From positions 1 to 29,303 of the IMG/VR virus record IMGVR_UViG_3300027734_000243: a stretch of 29,303 nucleotides of DNA. One strand, written 5' to 3'. The position numbers and the translations under genes are program-made. Position 1 is the stretch's first letter. Every line of letters starts with the position of its first letter. The notes under the pieces are model-generated. The model was not told the DNA's origin. It saw nothing but the letters and a program-made list of their open reading frames with translations, and made no database searches. This document shows positions 7,381 through 13,388 of this stretch, piece by piece. The DNA is from a virus.

Positions 7381-8346
7381 ATGACCAAGCCAGCGTGTAG
7401 TGAGCAAGAGTTTATCGCATTATATAAAGAACATAGATCACCAACAACAGTAGCTAGAATATTAGGTATTGATCCTAGAAGTGTAATGTTAAGAAGAAAA
7501 AACATAGAAAAAAAACACGATATTGTGCTTGAATCTAATAATAATCGTGGCGTTCCAAGATTTACCATTCCTGAAAATAAAATACGCTGTGAATACGAAT
7601 TAAAAAATGGCGTGGTTATGGTGGGATCAGATTGTCATTACAACCCCAAATATATATCTACGGCTCATAAAGCCTTTGTACATTTTGTAAAACAGTTAAA
7701 GCCAAGCATGGTTATCCTTAATGGGGATTTGTTTGATTTTGCGGTAATTAGCCAGCACAACAGGATAGGTTATCAAGACCACCCAACAGTCCAACAGGAA
7801 TTAGAAGAAGTCCAAGCTAGGTTAGGTGACATTGAAGCTGTACGCCCAGCAGGATGTATATTGCACCGCACCATTGGTAATCACGATTTACGCTTTGACG
7901 GCAAATTGTCTAATGTTTTACCCCAGTATGAAGGTGTCAAGGGTATGTGCCTTGCGGATCACCTGTACGGCTGGTCATATAGCTGGTCTGTAATGATTAA
8001 CAACAACACAATGGTCAAGCACCGTTGGCATAATGGTATTCATGCGGTATATAACAATGTGCTAAAAGGCGGAATGTCAATGGTTACAGGCCATTTGCAC
8101 TCTCTGAAAATTACTCCGTGGACTAATTATACTGGCGACAAATACGGTGTCGATACTGGAATGATGGCGGCAGTTAAGGATGAGCAGTTCTTGTACCATG
8201 AAGATTCAAGCGTCAACTGGAGAGCAGGATTTGCAGTTCTTACCTATGTCAACGGTCATTTAATGCCACCTGAATTAGTGCAGGTTATTAATGAAGATGA
8301 AGGGCTTGTGTTCTTTAGGGGTGAACTATATGAGATTAAATCCTGA
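7381..8346 (+). CDS. Calcineurin-like metallophosphoesterase with N-terminal HTH
   Basis: 321 aa phosphoesterase. All signature metal-binding motifs are present: D-x-H (SDCHYN, Asp84 and His86), NGDLFDF (Gly115-Asp116), GNHD (166-169) and GHLH (237-240). The first 45 residues (EQEFIALYKEHRSPTTVARI, then LGIDPRSVMLRRK) look like a helix-turn-helix, so the enzyme may act on or be guided to nucleic acid. Family members include nucleases and nucleotide phosphatases; the substrate cannot be read from sequence. It overlaps the downstream SprT-like gene by 17 nt. Confidence 0.93.
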   Translation: MTKPACSEQEFIALYKEHRSPTTVARILGIDPRSVMLRRKNIEKKHDIVLESNNNRGVPRFTIPENKIRCEYELKNGVVMVGSDCHYNPKYISTAHKAFVHFVKQLKPSMVILNGDLFDFAVISQHNRIGYQDHPTVQQELEEVQARLGDIEAVRPAGCILHRTIGNHDLRFDGKLSNVLPQYEGVKGMCLADHLYGWSYSWSVMINNNTMVKHRWHNGIHAVYNNVLKGGMSMVTGHLHSLKITPWTNYTGDKYGVDTGMMAAVKDEQFLYHEDSSVNWRAGFAVLTYVNGHLMPPELVQVINEDEGLVFFRGELYEIKS

Positions 8347-8683
8347 AGTATTAAAAAACTTATATGCAAGCCTGTATTGCTGTTATCCGTTTACCAAATG
8401 GCCTATGCCATTGCCTGAAGAAATAGAATTTATTGTTACCCCCGACCCTGAAGTAATGGGTACTTATCTGTTAGATACGGGCGAGGAATACAGTCATACC
8501 ATTACCATATCATCGGGGCGTTGTAGCCACTTTTATACCGTTTTAACCACCCTTGCCCATGAGTGCGTACACATGAGTTTTCACAAACAAAAAGGGGATA
8601 AATGGATGCAACATGGAAAACCGTTTAGAACCCGTTGCAAGATGGTAGCCAGCGAATTAGGGTTTGATCCACTAGAGCTTTAA
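8330..8683 (+). CDS. SprT-like zinc metalloprotease
   Basis: 117 aa. The frame is open from 8291, but the ATG at 8330 with AGGGGTG upstream is preferred because the extra residues lie inside the metallophosphoesterase gene. The active-site HExxH is HECVH (77-81), preceded by a hydrophobic helix (VLTTLA) and followed by HGKPFR (His95, the likely third zinc ligand), as in SprT/Spartan-like proteases. Family members cleave proteins bound or crosslinked to DNA. The C-terminal zinc ribbon of longer SprT proteins is absent. Confidence 0.87.
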   Translation: MRLNPEVLKNLYASLYCCYPFTKWPMPLPEEIEFIVTPDPEVMGTYLLDTGEEYSHTITISSGRCSHFYTVLTTLAHECVHMSFHKQKGDKWMQHGKPFRTRCKMVASELGFDPLEL

Positions 8684-8803
8684 TGTTTGTGCGTATATAC
8701 AATGTATATACATTGATACATACATATATAGATTTATAAGAATCTTATACAGGTTTATGCTTTTTACATAATTTTATAAAAAATGTAGCGTATATTGCAC
8801 ATT
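8684..8803. other. AT-rich palindromic gap between convergent genes
   Basis: No gene. It contains GTATATAC twice (8693-8700, 8704-8711), a perfect 16-bp palindrome CAATGTATATACATTG (8700-8715) and the inverted repeat TATAAGA-A-TCTTATA (8735-8749). None is GC-rich or followed by a clean T-tract, so a standard intrinsic terminator is not evident. It may be a protein-binding site, an AT-rich origin element or a weak bidirectional transcript end. Confidence 0.5.
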
Positions 8804-8947
8804 TTATTTAGCCATGATGTACAAACCAACATTAGAAAAAGCGTAGCCTGTGTACACAACAGCCATAGGTAGGTTGCCTTTTACACCCTGTTCTATGCCA
8901 ATGTAAAAGTAAATTAAACCAGTAACGATGATTAGCCAGCTACTCAT
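8804..8947 (-). CDS. 47-aa two-segment membrane protein
   Basis: MSSWLIIVTGLIYFYIGIEQ, then a short polar turn (GVKGNLP), then a second hydrophobic segment (MAVVYTGYAFSNVGLYIM), ending in AK. The layout is a helical hairpin in the inner membrane, a pattern seen in many tiny phage early proteins. It overlaps the upstream HNH gene stop by 8 nt, so it is translationally coupled as the last gene of this early minus block. Function unknown. Confidence 0.75.
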   Translation of the reverse strand: MSSWLIIVTGLIYFYIGIEQGVKGNLPMAVVYTGYAFSNVGLYIMAK

Positions 8948-9215
8948 TTATAAGACTTTTCGTTTTCTCCAACAACTGTTCTTCCGTGATTCCGTATTCT
9001 TGCTCGAACCGTTTACGACCCATTCCGTGAATACTGGTATTTGATCCTCGATGGTGATAGGTGCAAAGCGGAATAATTGGACTGCGGCTTCGTACGCCAC
9101 CTCGTCTAATGTGATGTAGTTCCGCTGGCGTTCCTTCATTGCCTTGATGCCTACATAATGAGCATCCCAGTTCAGCGATTTTGCGATATTTTTCTTTCTC
9201 AAGCCTACTTGCCAT
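8940..9215 (-). CDS. HNH-type nuclease (Ref/RecA-dependent nuclease-like)
   Basis: 91 aa. Zinc and catalytic residues are visible: CSLCRHQG (CxxC, residues about 18-25), ELHHIRRGGVR (the HH of the HNH core), PLCTYHHRG (CxxHH) and IHGMGRKRFEQEYGITEEQL. The order matches small Ref-like nucleases as I remember them. It may help recombination or degrade host DNA. Its start lies inside the end of the preceding gene (11-nt overlap). Confidence 0.82.
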   Translation of the reverse strand: MASRLEKEKYRKIAELGCSLCRHQGNEGTPAELHHIRRGGVRSRSPIIPLCTYHHRGSNTSIHGMGRKRFEQEYGITEEQLLEKTKSLINE

Positions 9216-9378
9216 TGATGTGGTCTACGGTCATTTGCTCCAGCTTTTCGCCTGATTCTGCAATGTCAACGCTTAATTCCAGCATTTGTGTATAGTCCTT
9301 GCGGTTTAAGGCATCCTCATACATCTTGCAAAATAGTTTAAGGATTAAAAATTCTTCGGTTAATTTAAGGGTTGTCAT
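9205..9378 (-). CDS. 57-aa hypothetical early protein
   Basis: MTTLKLTEEFLILKLFCKMY, then DALNRKDYTQMLELSVDIAE and GEKLEQMTVDHING. Helical and acidic. Its ATG overlaps the upstream stop (ATGA) and its end overlaps the HNH gene, consistent with a real gene in this compressed block. Function unknown. Confidence 0.7.
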   Translation of the reverse strand: MTTLKLTEEFLILKLFCKMYEDALNRKDYTQMLELSVDIAESGEKLEQMTVDHINGK

Positions 9379-9704
9379 TTCAATATCCGATCTTGTGTAC
9401 GGTTAGATACTTCTAGGGTTTGCCATGTAGCGTGTCTAAGTCTAGCGGCTTCAAGTTCCCACTTTAGCTTTTCAGCGTTTTCTGTGGCCGTGCCAATAGA
9501 TTTGCATAAGTCTTGGTACTCTTGGCTGGCGTAGGCTTCACGCTCTTGTGCTCCGATAGTTTGCTCACCTGACTTCTTCATCATAATGGATTTAAGTGAA
9601 CTCTTAAAGGTTTCAAGCTGGGCTAATTCACCTTTAGCTTGTGCGTACTTACCTGCGTTTTCAAGAATAAAGTCTATACATTTATTGGGGTCTATGTCTC
9701 TCAT
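9375..9704 (-). CDS. Conserved early phage protein of unknown function
   Basis: 109 aa, helical. The central AQEREAYASQEY and the C-terminal AEKLKWELEAARLRHATWQT form a pattern I recognise from an unnamed family next to replication genes in many phages. No catalytic motif is evident; the regular charge spacing suggests a coiled-coil pair. Both ends are ATGA overlaps with its neighbours. Confidence 0.82.
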   Translation of the reverse strand: MRDIDPNKCIDFILENAGKYAQAKGELAQLETFKSSLKSIMMKKSGEQTIGAQEREAYASQEYQDLCKSIGTATENAEKLKWELEAARLRHATWQTLEVSNRTQDRILK

Positions 9705-9850
9705 TTTCCTAATCTTTTCTTTATCAGCATTTTTATGCGTTCTTCTTTTTCAGGGTATTGGGCCAATAATCTGACAACTTCAGGCCATCCCCTGCGTTTT
9801 GCAACTGCTATATACCACTCAACCAAATAATTATCAGAGTTGTTCTTCAA
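9701..9850 (-). CDS. 49-aa basic hypothetical protein, TTG start
   Basis: (M)KNNSDNYLVEWYIAVAKRRG followed by WPEVVRLLAQYPEKEERIKM and LIKKRLGK. A compact helical, basic sequence with good coding character filling the gap between two genes. The only start covering the frame is TTG at 9850, inside the end of the upstream gene, and no strong ribosome binding site is visible. Its stop forms an ATGA overlap with the next gene. Function unknown. Confidence 0.6.
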   Translation of the reverse strand: MKNNSDNYLVEWYIAVAKRRGWPEVVRLLAQYPEKEERIKMLIKKRLGK

Positions 9851-10217
9851 GTTGCTTTATCTTCTGACTAATCCGTGCTCGCCATTGTTGCCAACCCTCA
9901 CCAGCATAAGCAGGGCAACCGACCTCTTGGGCTTTAGCTTTTGTCAATTCTTCGCTGGAGTACCAAGGTAACTCAGGTTTCTTATTTTGTATTGGTTTAA
10001 TGTCAATCTCATCAGTCCACCGTTGAGCGTTCAAAAATGACGCAGGGTATGGAATGTAATCTTTTGCTGTTTCCTTGATCTTCCAGTATTTAAGGTAATT
10101 AGGCATGGCTTCAAGGCACTCTGCTTGCTCTGTATGGGTTAGCTTGTTCCAAGCCTTTTCAGCGTCTTTGCGAGCCATTTTACGGGGATACAAACCATAG
10201 AAAATAGCAAAACTCAT
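9834..10217 (-). CDS. Replication-protein-O-like C-terminal domain protein
   Basis: 127 aa. The start MSFAIFYGLYPRKMARKDAE, followed by AWNKLTHTE, YLKYWKIKE and YIPYPASFLNAQRWTDE, matches the domain at the C-terminus of many phage replication initiators (consensus FWxxYPRKxxKxxAxxAWxKL ... YIPHPxTWLNxxRWxDE). Here it stands alone, without the usual N-terminal winged-helix DNA-binding domain. It probably helps load the host helicase or primosome at the phage origin (inference). It starts with an ATGA overlap. Confidence 0.8.
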   Translation of the reverse strand: MSFAIFYGLYPRKMARKDAEKAWNKLTHTEQAECLEAMPNYLKYWKIKETAKDYIPYPASFLNAQRWTDEIDIKPIQNKKPELPWYSSEELTKAKAQEVGCPAYAGEGWQQWRARISQKIKQLEEQL

Positions 10218-10366
10218 TCTGTTCTTTCAATGATGTCGTGGACTTTAGAAGCTATCTTGTAAATATACTCAATGTCGTTTAAGGTCAACTGACCCATTAA
10301 CTGTAATATCTTCATTACAGCAATGTCGTTGTCTAAAGGCTGGGGTTTAACTAAAGTTTCGATCAT
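10214..10366 (-). CDS. 50-aa hypothetical early protein
   Basis: MIETLVKPQPLDNDIAVMKI, then LQLMGQLTLNDIEYIYKIAS. Helical with a leucine/isoleucine-rich centre. GGGG lies 3-4 nt before the ATG, and the gene ends in an ATGA overlap with the replication-like gene. Function unknown. Confidence 0.65.
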   Translation of the reverse strand: MIETLVKPQPLDNDIAVMKILQLMGQLTLNDIEYIYKIASKVHDIIERTE

Positions 10367-10484
10367 GTTCCCCAACCTGCTCTCTTAATGCCGCACATTC
10401 AGCTTCAAGCATCTTGTTTTTTGCTTCTAGGTCTGTCAGTCTTACGCTGATTTGGTGCAATATTTCCTGTAAATAGGGGCTCAT
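10347..10484 (-). CDS. 45-aa coiled-coil protein
   Basis: MSPYLQEILHQISVRLTDLE followed by AKNKMLEAECAALREQV has leucine/isoleucine at heptad positions, a short leucine-zipper-like coil. The ribosome binding site is strong (AAGGA six nt before the ATG). It overlaps the end of the gene upstream by 80 nt in another frame and the next gene by 20 nt. It may be a small dimeric regulator or adaptor; function unknown. Confidence 0.6.
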   Translation of the reverse strand: MSPYLQEILHQISVRLTDLEAKNKMLEAECAALREQVGEHDRNFS

Positions 10485-10719
10485 AATGATCCTTAATTAG
10501 TTGTTTATCTTTTTCAATAAAATCGTGGATGATGTCTTTTGCTCGTTGAATAAGTGCTTCATCACCTTCGGGTTTAACTTTGTAGACATCAATTGCTTGG
10601 GTAAGCAAACTGATAAGTCCGTGCTGGACAAGGCACTCAAGTCCTGCTTTGTCAAAATTAACTTGAGCATCGGCAGATCCATCTTCATGCTCTTTCGTAA
10701 TCTGTACTTGTATCTTCAT
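10405..10719 (-). CDS. Hypothetical early protein
   Basis: 104 aa from the ATG at 10719 (an in-frame TTG at 10728 is possible). IQVQITKEHEDGSADAQVNF followed by CLVQHGLISLLTQAIDVYKV suggests an alpha/beta fold. The C-terminal 25 residues are Lys/Arg/Gln-rich and overlap the coiled-coil gene. It overlaps the preceding gene by 35 nt. The pattern is familiar from small plasmid and phage proteins of unknown function. Confidence 0.65.
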   Translation of the reverse strand: MKIQVQITKEHEDGSADAQVNFDKAGLECLVQHGLISLLTQAIDVYKVKPEGDEALIQRAKDIIHDFIEKDKQLIKDHYEPLFTGNIAPNQRKTDRPRSKKQDA

Positions 10720-10924
10720 TATTTGCAAACTTTAAAATAGGTTTATCCAAAGCAAGTTTAGCTAGTTCAATGTATCGGTCTACTTCTAGCCTGTCCTCGC
10801 CACCAATAGCCGCCTTGCTGTGTCCAATCGGCTTTCCCATCGTGTCGTAATACACTTCACGAATCTCAAAGTAATCCTCGTATGAATTACTCATATTAAC
10901 TAAGCGTAAGTTCCAAGTCATCAT
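10685..10924 (-). CDS. Conserved small phage protein
   Basis: About 79 aa. Either of two adjacent ATGs may be used (10924 or 10921): the first overlaps the upstream stop (ATGA), the second is better placed from GGGTGA. MTWNLRLVNM, EDYFEIREVYYDTMGKPIGH and ALDKPIL form a pattern common in short phage proteins of unknown function (MTWNxRVV...YEIREVYYDxxGxPIG...KPVL). Confidence 0.75.
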   Translation of the reverse strand: MMTWNLRLVNMSNSYEDYFEIREVYYDTMGKPIGHSKAAIGGEDRLEVDRYIELAKLALDKPILKFANNEDTSTDYERA

Positions 10925-11019
10925 TTCACCCAATAAAAGATTAAAGCCATAACAAACATAACCATGCCCAATATGGCAAAGATTCCAACAGAGAAAATCA
11001 ACATCAAATTTTCTATCAT
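10921..11019 (-). CDS. 32-aa single-span membrane protein (probable leaderless mRNA)
   Basis: MIENLMLIFSVGIFAILGMV followed by MFVMALIFYWVK: almost entirely one transmembrane helix. No ribosome binding site precedes the ATG. Instead TATACT (11031-11026) ends 6 nt before it and an operator copy lies immediately upstream, so transcription probably starts at or near the ATG. It is the first gene of the early minus block. A tiny membrane protein in first position may be a host-takeover or exclusion factor, which is inference. Confidence 0.6.
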   Translation of the reverse strand: MIENLMLIFSVGIFAILGMVMFVMALIFYWVK

Positions 11020-11025
11020 GTTGAA

Positions 11026-11047
11026 AGTATATGTTAAGTAGGCTTAA
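11026..11047 (-). promoter_or_regulatory. Early leftward promoter with operator copy
   Basis: TTAAGTAGGCTTAA (11034-11047 on plus; arms TTAAG/CTTAA) is followed on the minus strand by CA and then TATACT, a five-of-six match to a sigma-70 -10 element. No convincing -35 is found at 16-18 nt; the operator occupies the spacer. Repressor binding would be expected to block this promoter. Confidence 0.5.
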
Positions 11048-11117
11048 TCTTATCTATTATTTTATAGGTGTTTTCCCTATGTGTTGTATTTTTGCCCATA
11101 GGTTGCCCAAAGGTGAT

Positions 11118-11275
11118 AAGCCTTCATCCATTCAAGAAGTTGTACTTGAACTAATGCTCCCAAAGGTAGTGTTCATTCGATTACAAGGTTGTCTGTCACC
11201 ATTGTCCTTGTATCTTGTGTAGTCGCCACTCAACGCTACGGGGCTTGCTGTCAGGTGTAAACCAGCCCATGTTCT
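11118..11275 (+). pseudogene. Possible decayed queE-like (radical SAM) fragment
   Basis: In scattered plus-strand frames the region reads SSIQ (11124-11135), VVFIRLQGC (11166-11192), a Cys-rich CHHCPCILC (11194-11220) and LLSG followed by a near GGEP-AH (about 11245-11270). 7-carboxy-7-deazaguanine synthase (QueE) has SIQGEG...P-VFIRLQGC, a radical-SAM Cys cluster and TGGEP in this order. Several indels and a large internal deletion are needed to connect them. This is a suggestive relic, not a gene, and could be coincidence. Confidence 0.25.
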
Positions 11276-11334
11276 ATTCCACGCCACCCATTTAAGTGCT
11301 TTATATCGTTTGGAGTACGAATGGGATTGACAAT

Positions 11335-11426
11335 AAAAAAGGGCTTTATAGGTAGCTTTAGCTTGAACGGCTTGGGAAAATTACCTCACGAAACTTTCCT
11401 AAACCCTAAAACCACCTATAAAACCC
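11335..11426 (-). ncRNA. Long RNA hairpin followed by U-tract (terminator or small RNA)
   Basis: Arms at 11406-11426 and 11341-11361 form an uninterrupted 21-bp helix in a minus-strand transcript, with three G-U wobbles. In a plus transcript these three would be A-C mismatches, so the structure is specific to the minus strand. The 44-nt loop can form a smaller GGAAA/UUUCC stem. GCCC followed by six U (11340-11335) comes directly after. It lies downstream of the repressor gene and could be its terminator or the 3' end of a regulatory RNA. The rest of 11048-11334 holds no convincing gene. Confidence 0.5.
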
Positions 11427-11468
11427 TATCCTATCGAGTGTTCAAGTCCTCAATATTTTAAGTATACA

Positions 11469-11699
11469 TCAATCTAATTCAGGCCATATCAACTTGTAAT
11501 TTTTTGGAAACAGGTTTTTACGGGTTACTAAACCATGCGATTCTTTCTCTAATGTCGCGGCAAGGATTACTAACTTATCGTAAGGTATGTCCCCGTTTTG
11601 CCACATAGATACGGCTGGAACGGATACATTGACCAACTTAGATACCCGTGTACAACCGCCTAAAAGACGGATCATTGCTGTTGATGTAATTTTATCCAT
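11469..11699 (-). CDS. YdaS/Cro-like repressor (probable leaderless mRNA)
   Basis: 76 aa. LGGCTRVSKLVNVSVPAVSM then WQNGDIP is a helix-turn-helix of the YdaS/Cro type, followed by ILAATLEKES and RKNLFPKNYKLIWPEL, a C-terminal pattern common in these small repressors. The gene diverges from the SSB-exonuclease operon across an operator-rich gap. No ribosome binding site is seen; TAAGAT ends 5 nt before the ATG with TTGCAA 16 nt further up, fitting a leaderless transcript. Likely controls both divergent directions. Confidence 0.85.
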   Translation of the reverse strand: MDKITSTAMIRLLGGCTRVSKLVNVSVPAVSMWQNGDIPYDKLVILAATLEKESHGLVTRKNLFPKNYKLIWPELD

Positions 11700-11809
11700 A
11701 AGCTATCTTAACATTTTTACAACAATTTGCAAATAAAGTATTGCTTTATGTTTTAAGTTGGCTTAATATCTAAGTACGGTATATGCCGTGTTAATTAAGG
11801 AGAACTCGT
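11700..11809. promoter_or_regulatory. Repressor / early operon divergent control region
   Basis: It contains ATTTGCAAAT (11725-11734, perfect palindrome), ATAAAG-N5-CTTTAT (11733-11749), the operator TTAAGTTGGCTTAA (11753-11766) and ACGG-N6-CCGT (11776-11789). Leftward: TTGCAA-16-TAAGAT. Rightward: a promoter probably overlaps the operator, with TATATG (11780-11785) as one possible -10. GGAG precedes the plus-strand ATG at 11810. The density of dyads is typical of a lysis-lysogeny or early switch. Confidence 0.6.
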
Positions 11810-12013
11810 ATGAGTGAGCAAGATCAAGACTTTCACAGCTTCCAAGAACATTTGGAACGCATCTTTAAAGACCTCGAGGATGGGGTATTTATCACAGCAG
11901 ATGAGATAGGTGACCTACGCTATGCGTGTGGCTTGCCATCACCAGTACAAAAAAACCCCGTATTACAAGCAGTCTTTGATGACTTTTCAACTATTTTTAG
12001 GAGCAAACAATGA
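11810..12013 (+). CDS. Small acidic hypothetical protein
   Basis: 67 aa, MSEQDQDFHSFQEHLERIFK followed by DLEDGVFITADEIGDLRYAC. Acidic and helical, no recognised motif. It has an excellent ribosome binding site (TAAGGAG 8 nt before the ATG) and an ATGA overlap with the SSB gene, so it is the first gene of the plus operon under repressor control. May be an SSB or nuclease partner, which is inference. Confidence 0.75.
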   Translation: MSEQDQDFHSFQEHLERIFKDLEDGVFITADEIGDLRYACGLPSPVQKNPVLQAVFDDFSTIFRSKQ

Positions 12014-12624
12014 TTATTAGCGATAACAGTAAAGAATTTAAAATAGCCCCAGCAGGGTTACACATGGCTCGTTTGTATTCGGTCATTGACTTAGGCCACC
12101 AAGCTACAGAATGGGCTGGCGAAACCAAAATCATGCACAAAGTTGTATTGACTTGGGAATTGCATGGTAATGACAATCAAGACCAGCCATTAAAGACAGA
12201 TGACGGTAAACCTTTGATTGTGTCTAAGCGTTATACAGTTAGCCTTGGGGATCAAGCTAGGTTGCGTCAAGACCTAGAAGCATGGTCTAACAAGAAGATG
12301 ACCGCAGAAGATCGCAAGAAGTTTGATTTGCGTAACTTACTAGACAAGTTTTGCATGGTCAACATTACCCACTCAGAAGATGGTAAGTACGCCAACATTA
12401 GCGGTATTAGCCCTGTACCGTCTGCCCTGCGTAACGCCCAGCCTAAAGGAATTAATCCTTGTTTGCATTTTTGGTTAGCTGAGTTTGACCAAGCTGTATA
12501 CGATGCTTTGCCTAAGTATTACAAAGAAAAGATTACCGAATCGTCAGAGTGGCGTGGGCAAAAACAGCGTGAAGCTGATGCCCCTAAGATTGAAGATGAT
12601 GTCCTAAATGATGTACCGTTCTGA
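12010..12624 (+). CDS. ssb: Phage single-stranded DNA-binding protein
   Basis: 204 aa. The body (FKIAPAGLHMARLYSVIDLG, TWELHGN, VSKRYTVSLGDQARLRQDLE, GKYANISGI) fits the OB-fold phage SSB type found beside PD-(D/E)XK exonucleases. The extreme C-terminus DDVLNDVPF is an acidic tail ending in PF, the classic SSB protein-interaction tip. TAGGAG precedes the ATG. It would coat single-stranded DNA during replication or recombination, feeding the exonuclease downstream. Confidence 0.85.
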   Translation: MIISDNSKEFKIAPAGLHMARLYSVIDLGHQATEWAGETKIMHKVVLTWELHGNDNQDQPLKTDDGKPLIVSKRYTVSLGDQARLRQDLEAWSNKKMTAEDRKKFDLRNLLDKFCMVNITHSEDGKYANISGISPVPSALRNAQPKGINPCLHFWLAEFDQAVYDALPKYYKEKITESSEWRGQKQREADAPKIEDDVLNDVPF

Positions 12625-12626
12625 TT

Positions 12627-13388
12627 ATGATAGTTAAAGAAAAGGTAGAACCAAATGGCCATTGGTACACTAAAGACGGCACTCCAGCCTATACAACCAT
12701 CGGCAAAACTGGCGAGCGGGCAACAACGCTTCGGGATGCACGAAAAGACGGACTTCTGCCAAGTGTTACGACAATTAACGGACAACTATCAAAGGCAGGC
12801 CTTGATACATGGAAGCAACAACAAGTCCTCTTAGCCGCCTTAACACTACCAAGAGAAACCAACGAACCTGAACAAGAGTGGCTAAAGCGTGTCATGCAAG
12901 ATAGCCGTGCTACTGGTAGGGAAGCCGCGGAACGGGGTACAGCTATTCACGCCATCATTGAGGGCTATTTTGAGCAGATGTATTTGCCTGAAAAGCCAGC
13001 TTACCTTGATGAGATTGACAAGGTGCTTAAAGATGCGTTTGGAAGCCAACCGTGGCTTGCAGAGAAGTCTTTTGGGCATCATCTAGGGTATGGTGGCAAA
13101 TGCGATTTGATGGCTAAACCAATCAACGGGCAGGGTACTGGGTTCATAGTTGACTTTAAAACAAAAGACACGGATTTGGATAAAGTTGATGTATATTTTG
13201 AACATGAAATGCAGTTAGCGGCCTACCGTGAAGGACTAGGCTTGCCTACTGCTCGCTGTGCCATCGTATTTGTCAACGGCACGACTAATCAAGTAAAATT
13301 AATTGAAATAGAAGAACCCCAGCTTCAAAAGAGTTGGGAGTGCTTCCAGCATTTGTTAAGGGTCTATCAGATCAAGAACAATCTTTAA
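12627..13388 (+). CDS. PD-(D/E)XK (RecB/Cas4-like) exonuclease
   Basis: 253 aa nuclease. ERGTAIHAIIEGYF carries the conserved motif-I His (His108). Then GYGGKCDLMA (Asp160) and FIVDFKTKD (Asp176, Lys178) give the metal-binding core, and QLAAY (196-200) is the QxxxY motif. This is the RecB-like fold of phage recombination exonucleases. It follows the SSB gene by 2 nt, giving an SSB-exonuclease recombination module. No annealing protein (Redbeta/Erf/RecT type) was recognised in the window. Confidence 0.9.
   Translation: MIVKEKVEPNGHWYTKDGTPAYTTIGKTGERATTLRDARKDGLLPSVTTINGQLSKAGLDTWKQQQVLLAALTLPRETNEPEQEWLKRVMQDSRATGREAAERGTAIHAIIEGYFEQMYLPEKPAYLDEIDKVLKDAFGSQPWLAEKSFGHHLGYGGKCDLMAKPINGQGTGFIVDFKTKDTDLDKVDVYFEHEMQLAAYREGLGLPTARCAIVFVNGTTNQVKLIEIEEPQLQKSWECFQHLLRVYQIKNNL

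Noticed and set aside
8948-9202. 84-aa minus frame overlapping the HNH gene
   Set aside because: It is the HNH gene in a shifted frame; the zinc-binding residues are only in 8940-9215.
11031-11222. 63-aa plus-strand ORF
   Set aside because: No ribosome binding site and the start is inside an operator; the protein-like signal changes frame several times, so it is described as a possible relic rather than a gene.
11221-11270. tRNA-like hairpins in the 11.1-11.3 kb gap
   Set aside because: No consistent acceptor, anticodon and T arms and no CCA end could be assembled on either strand.
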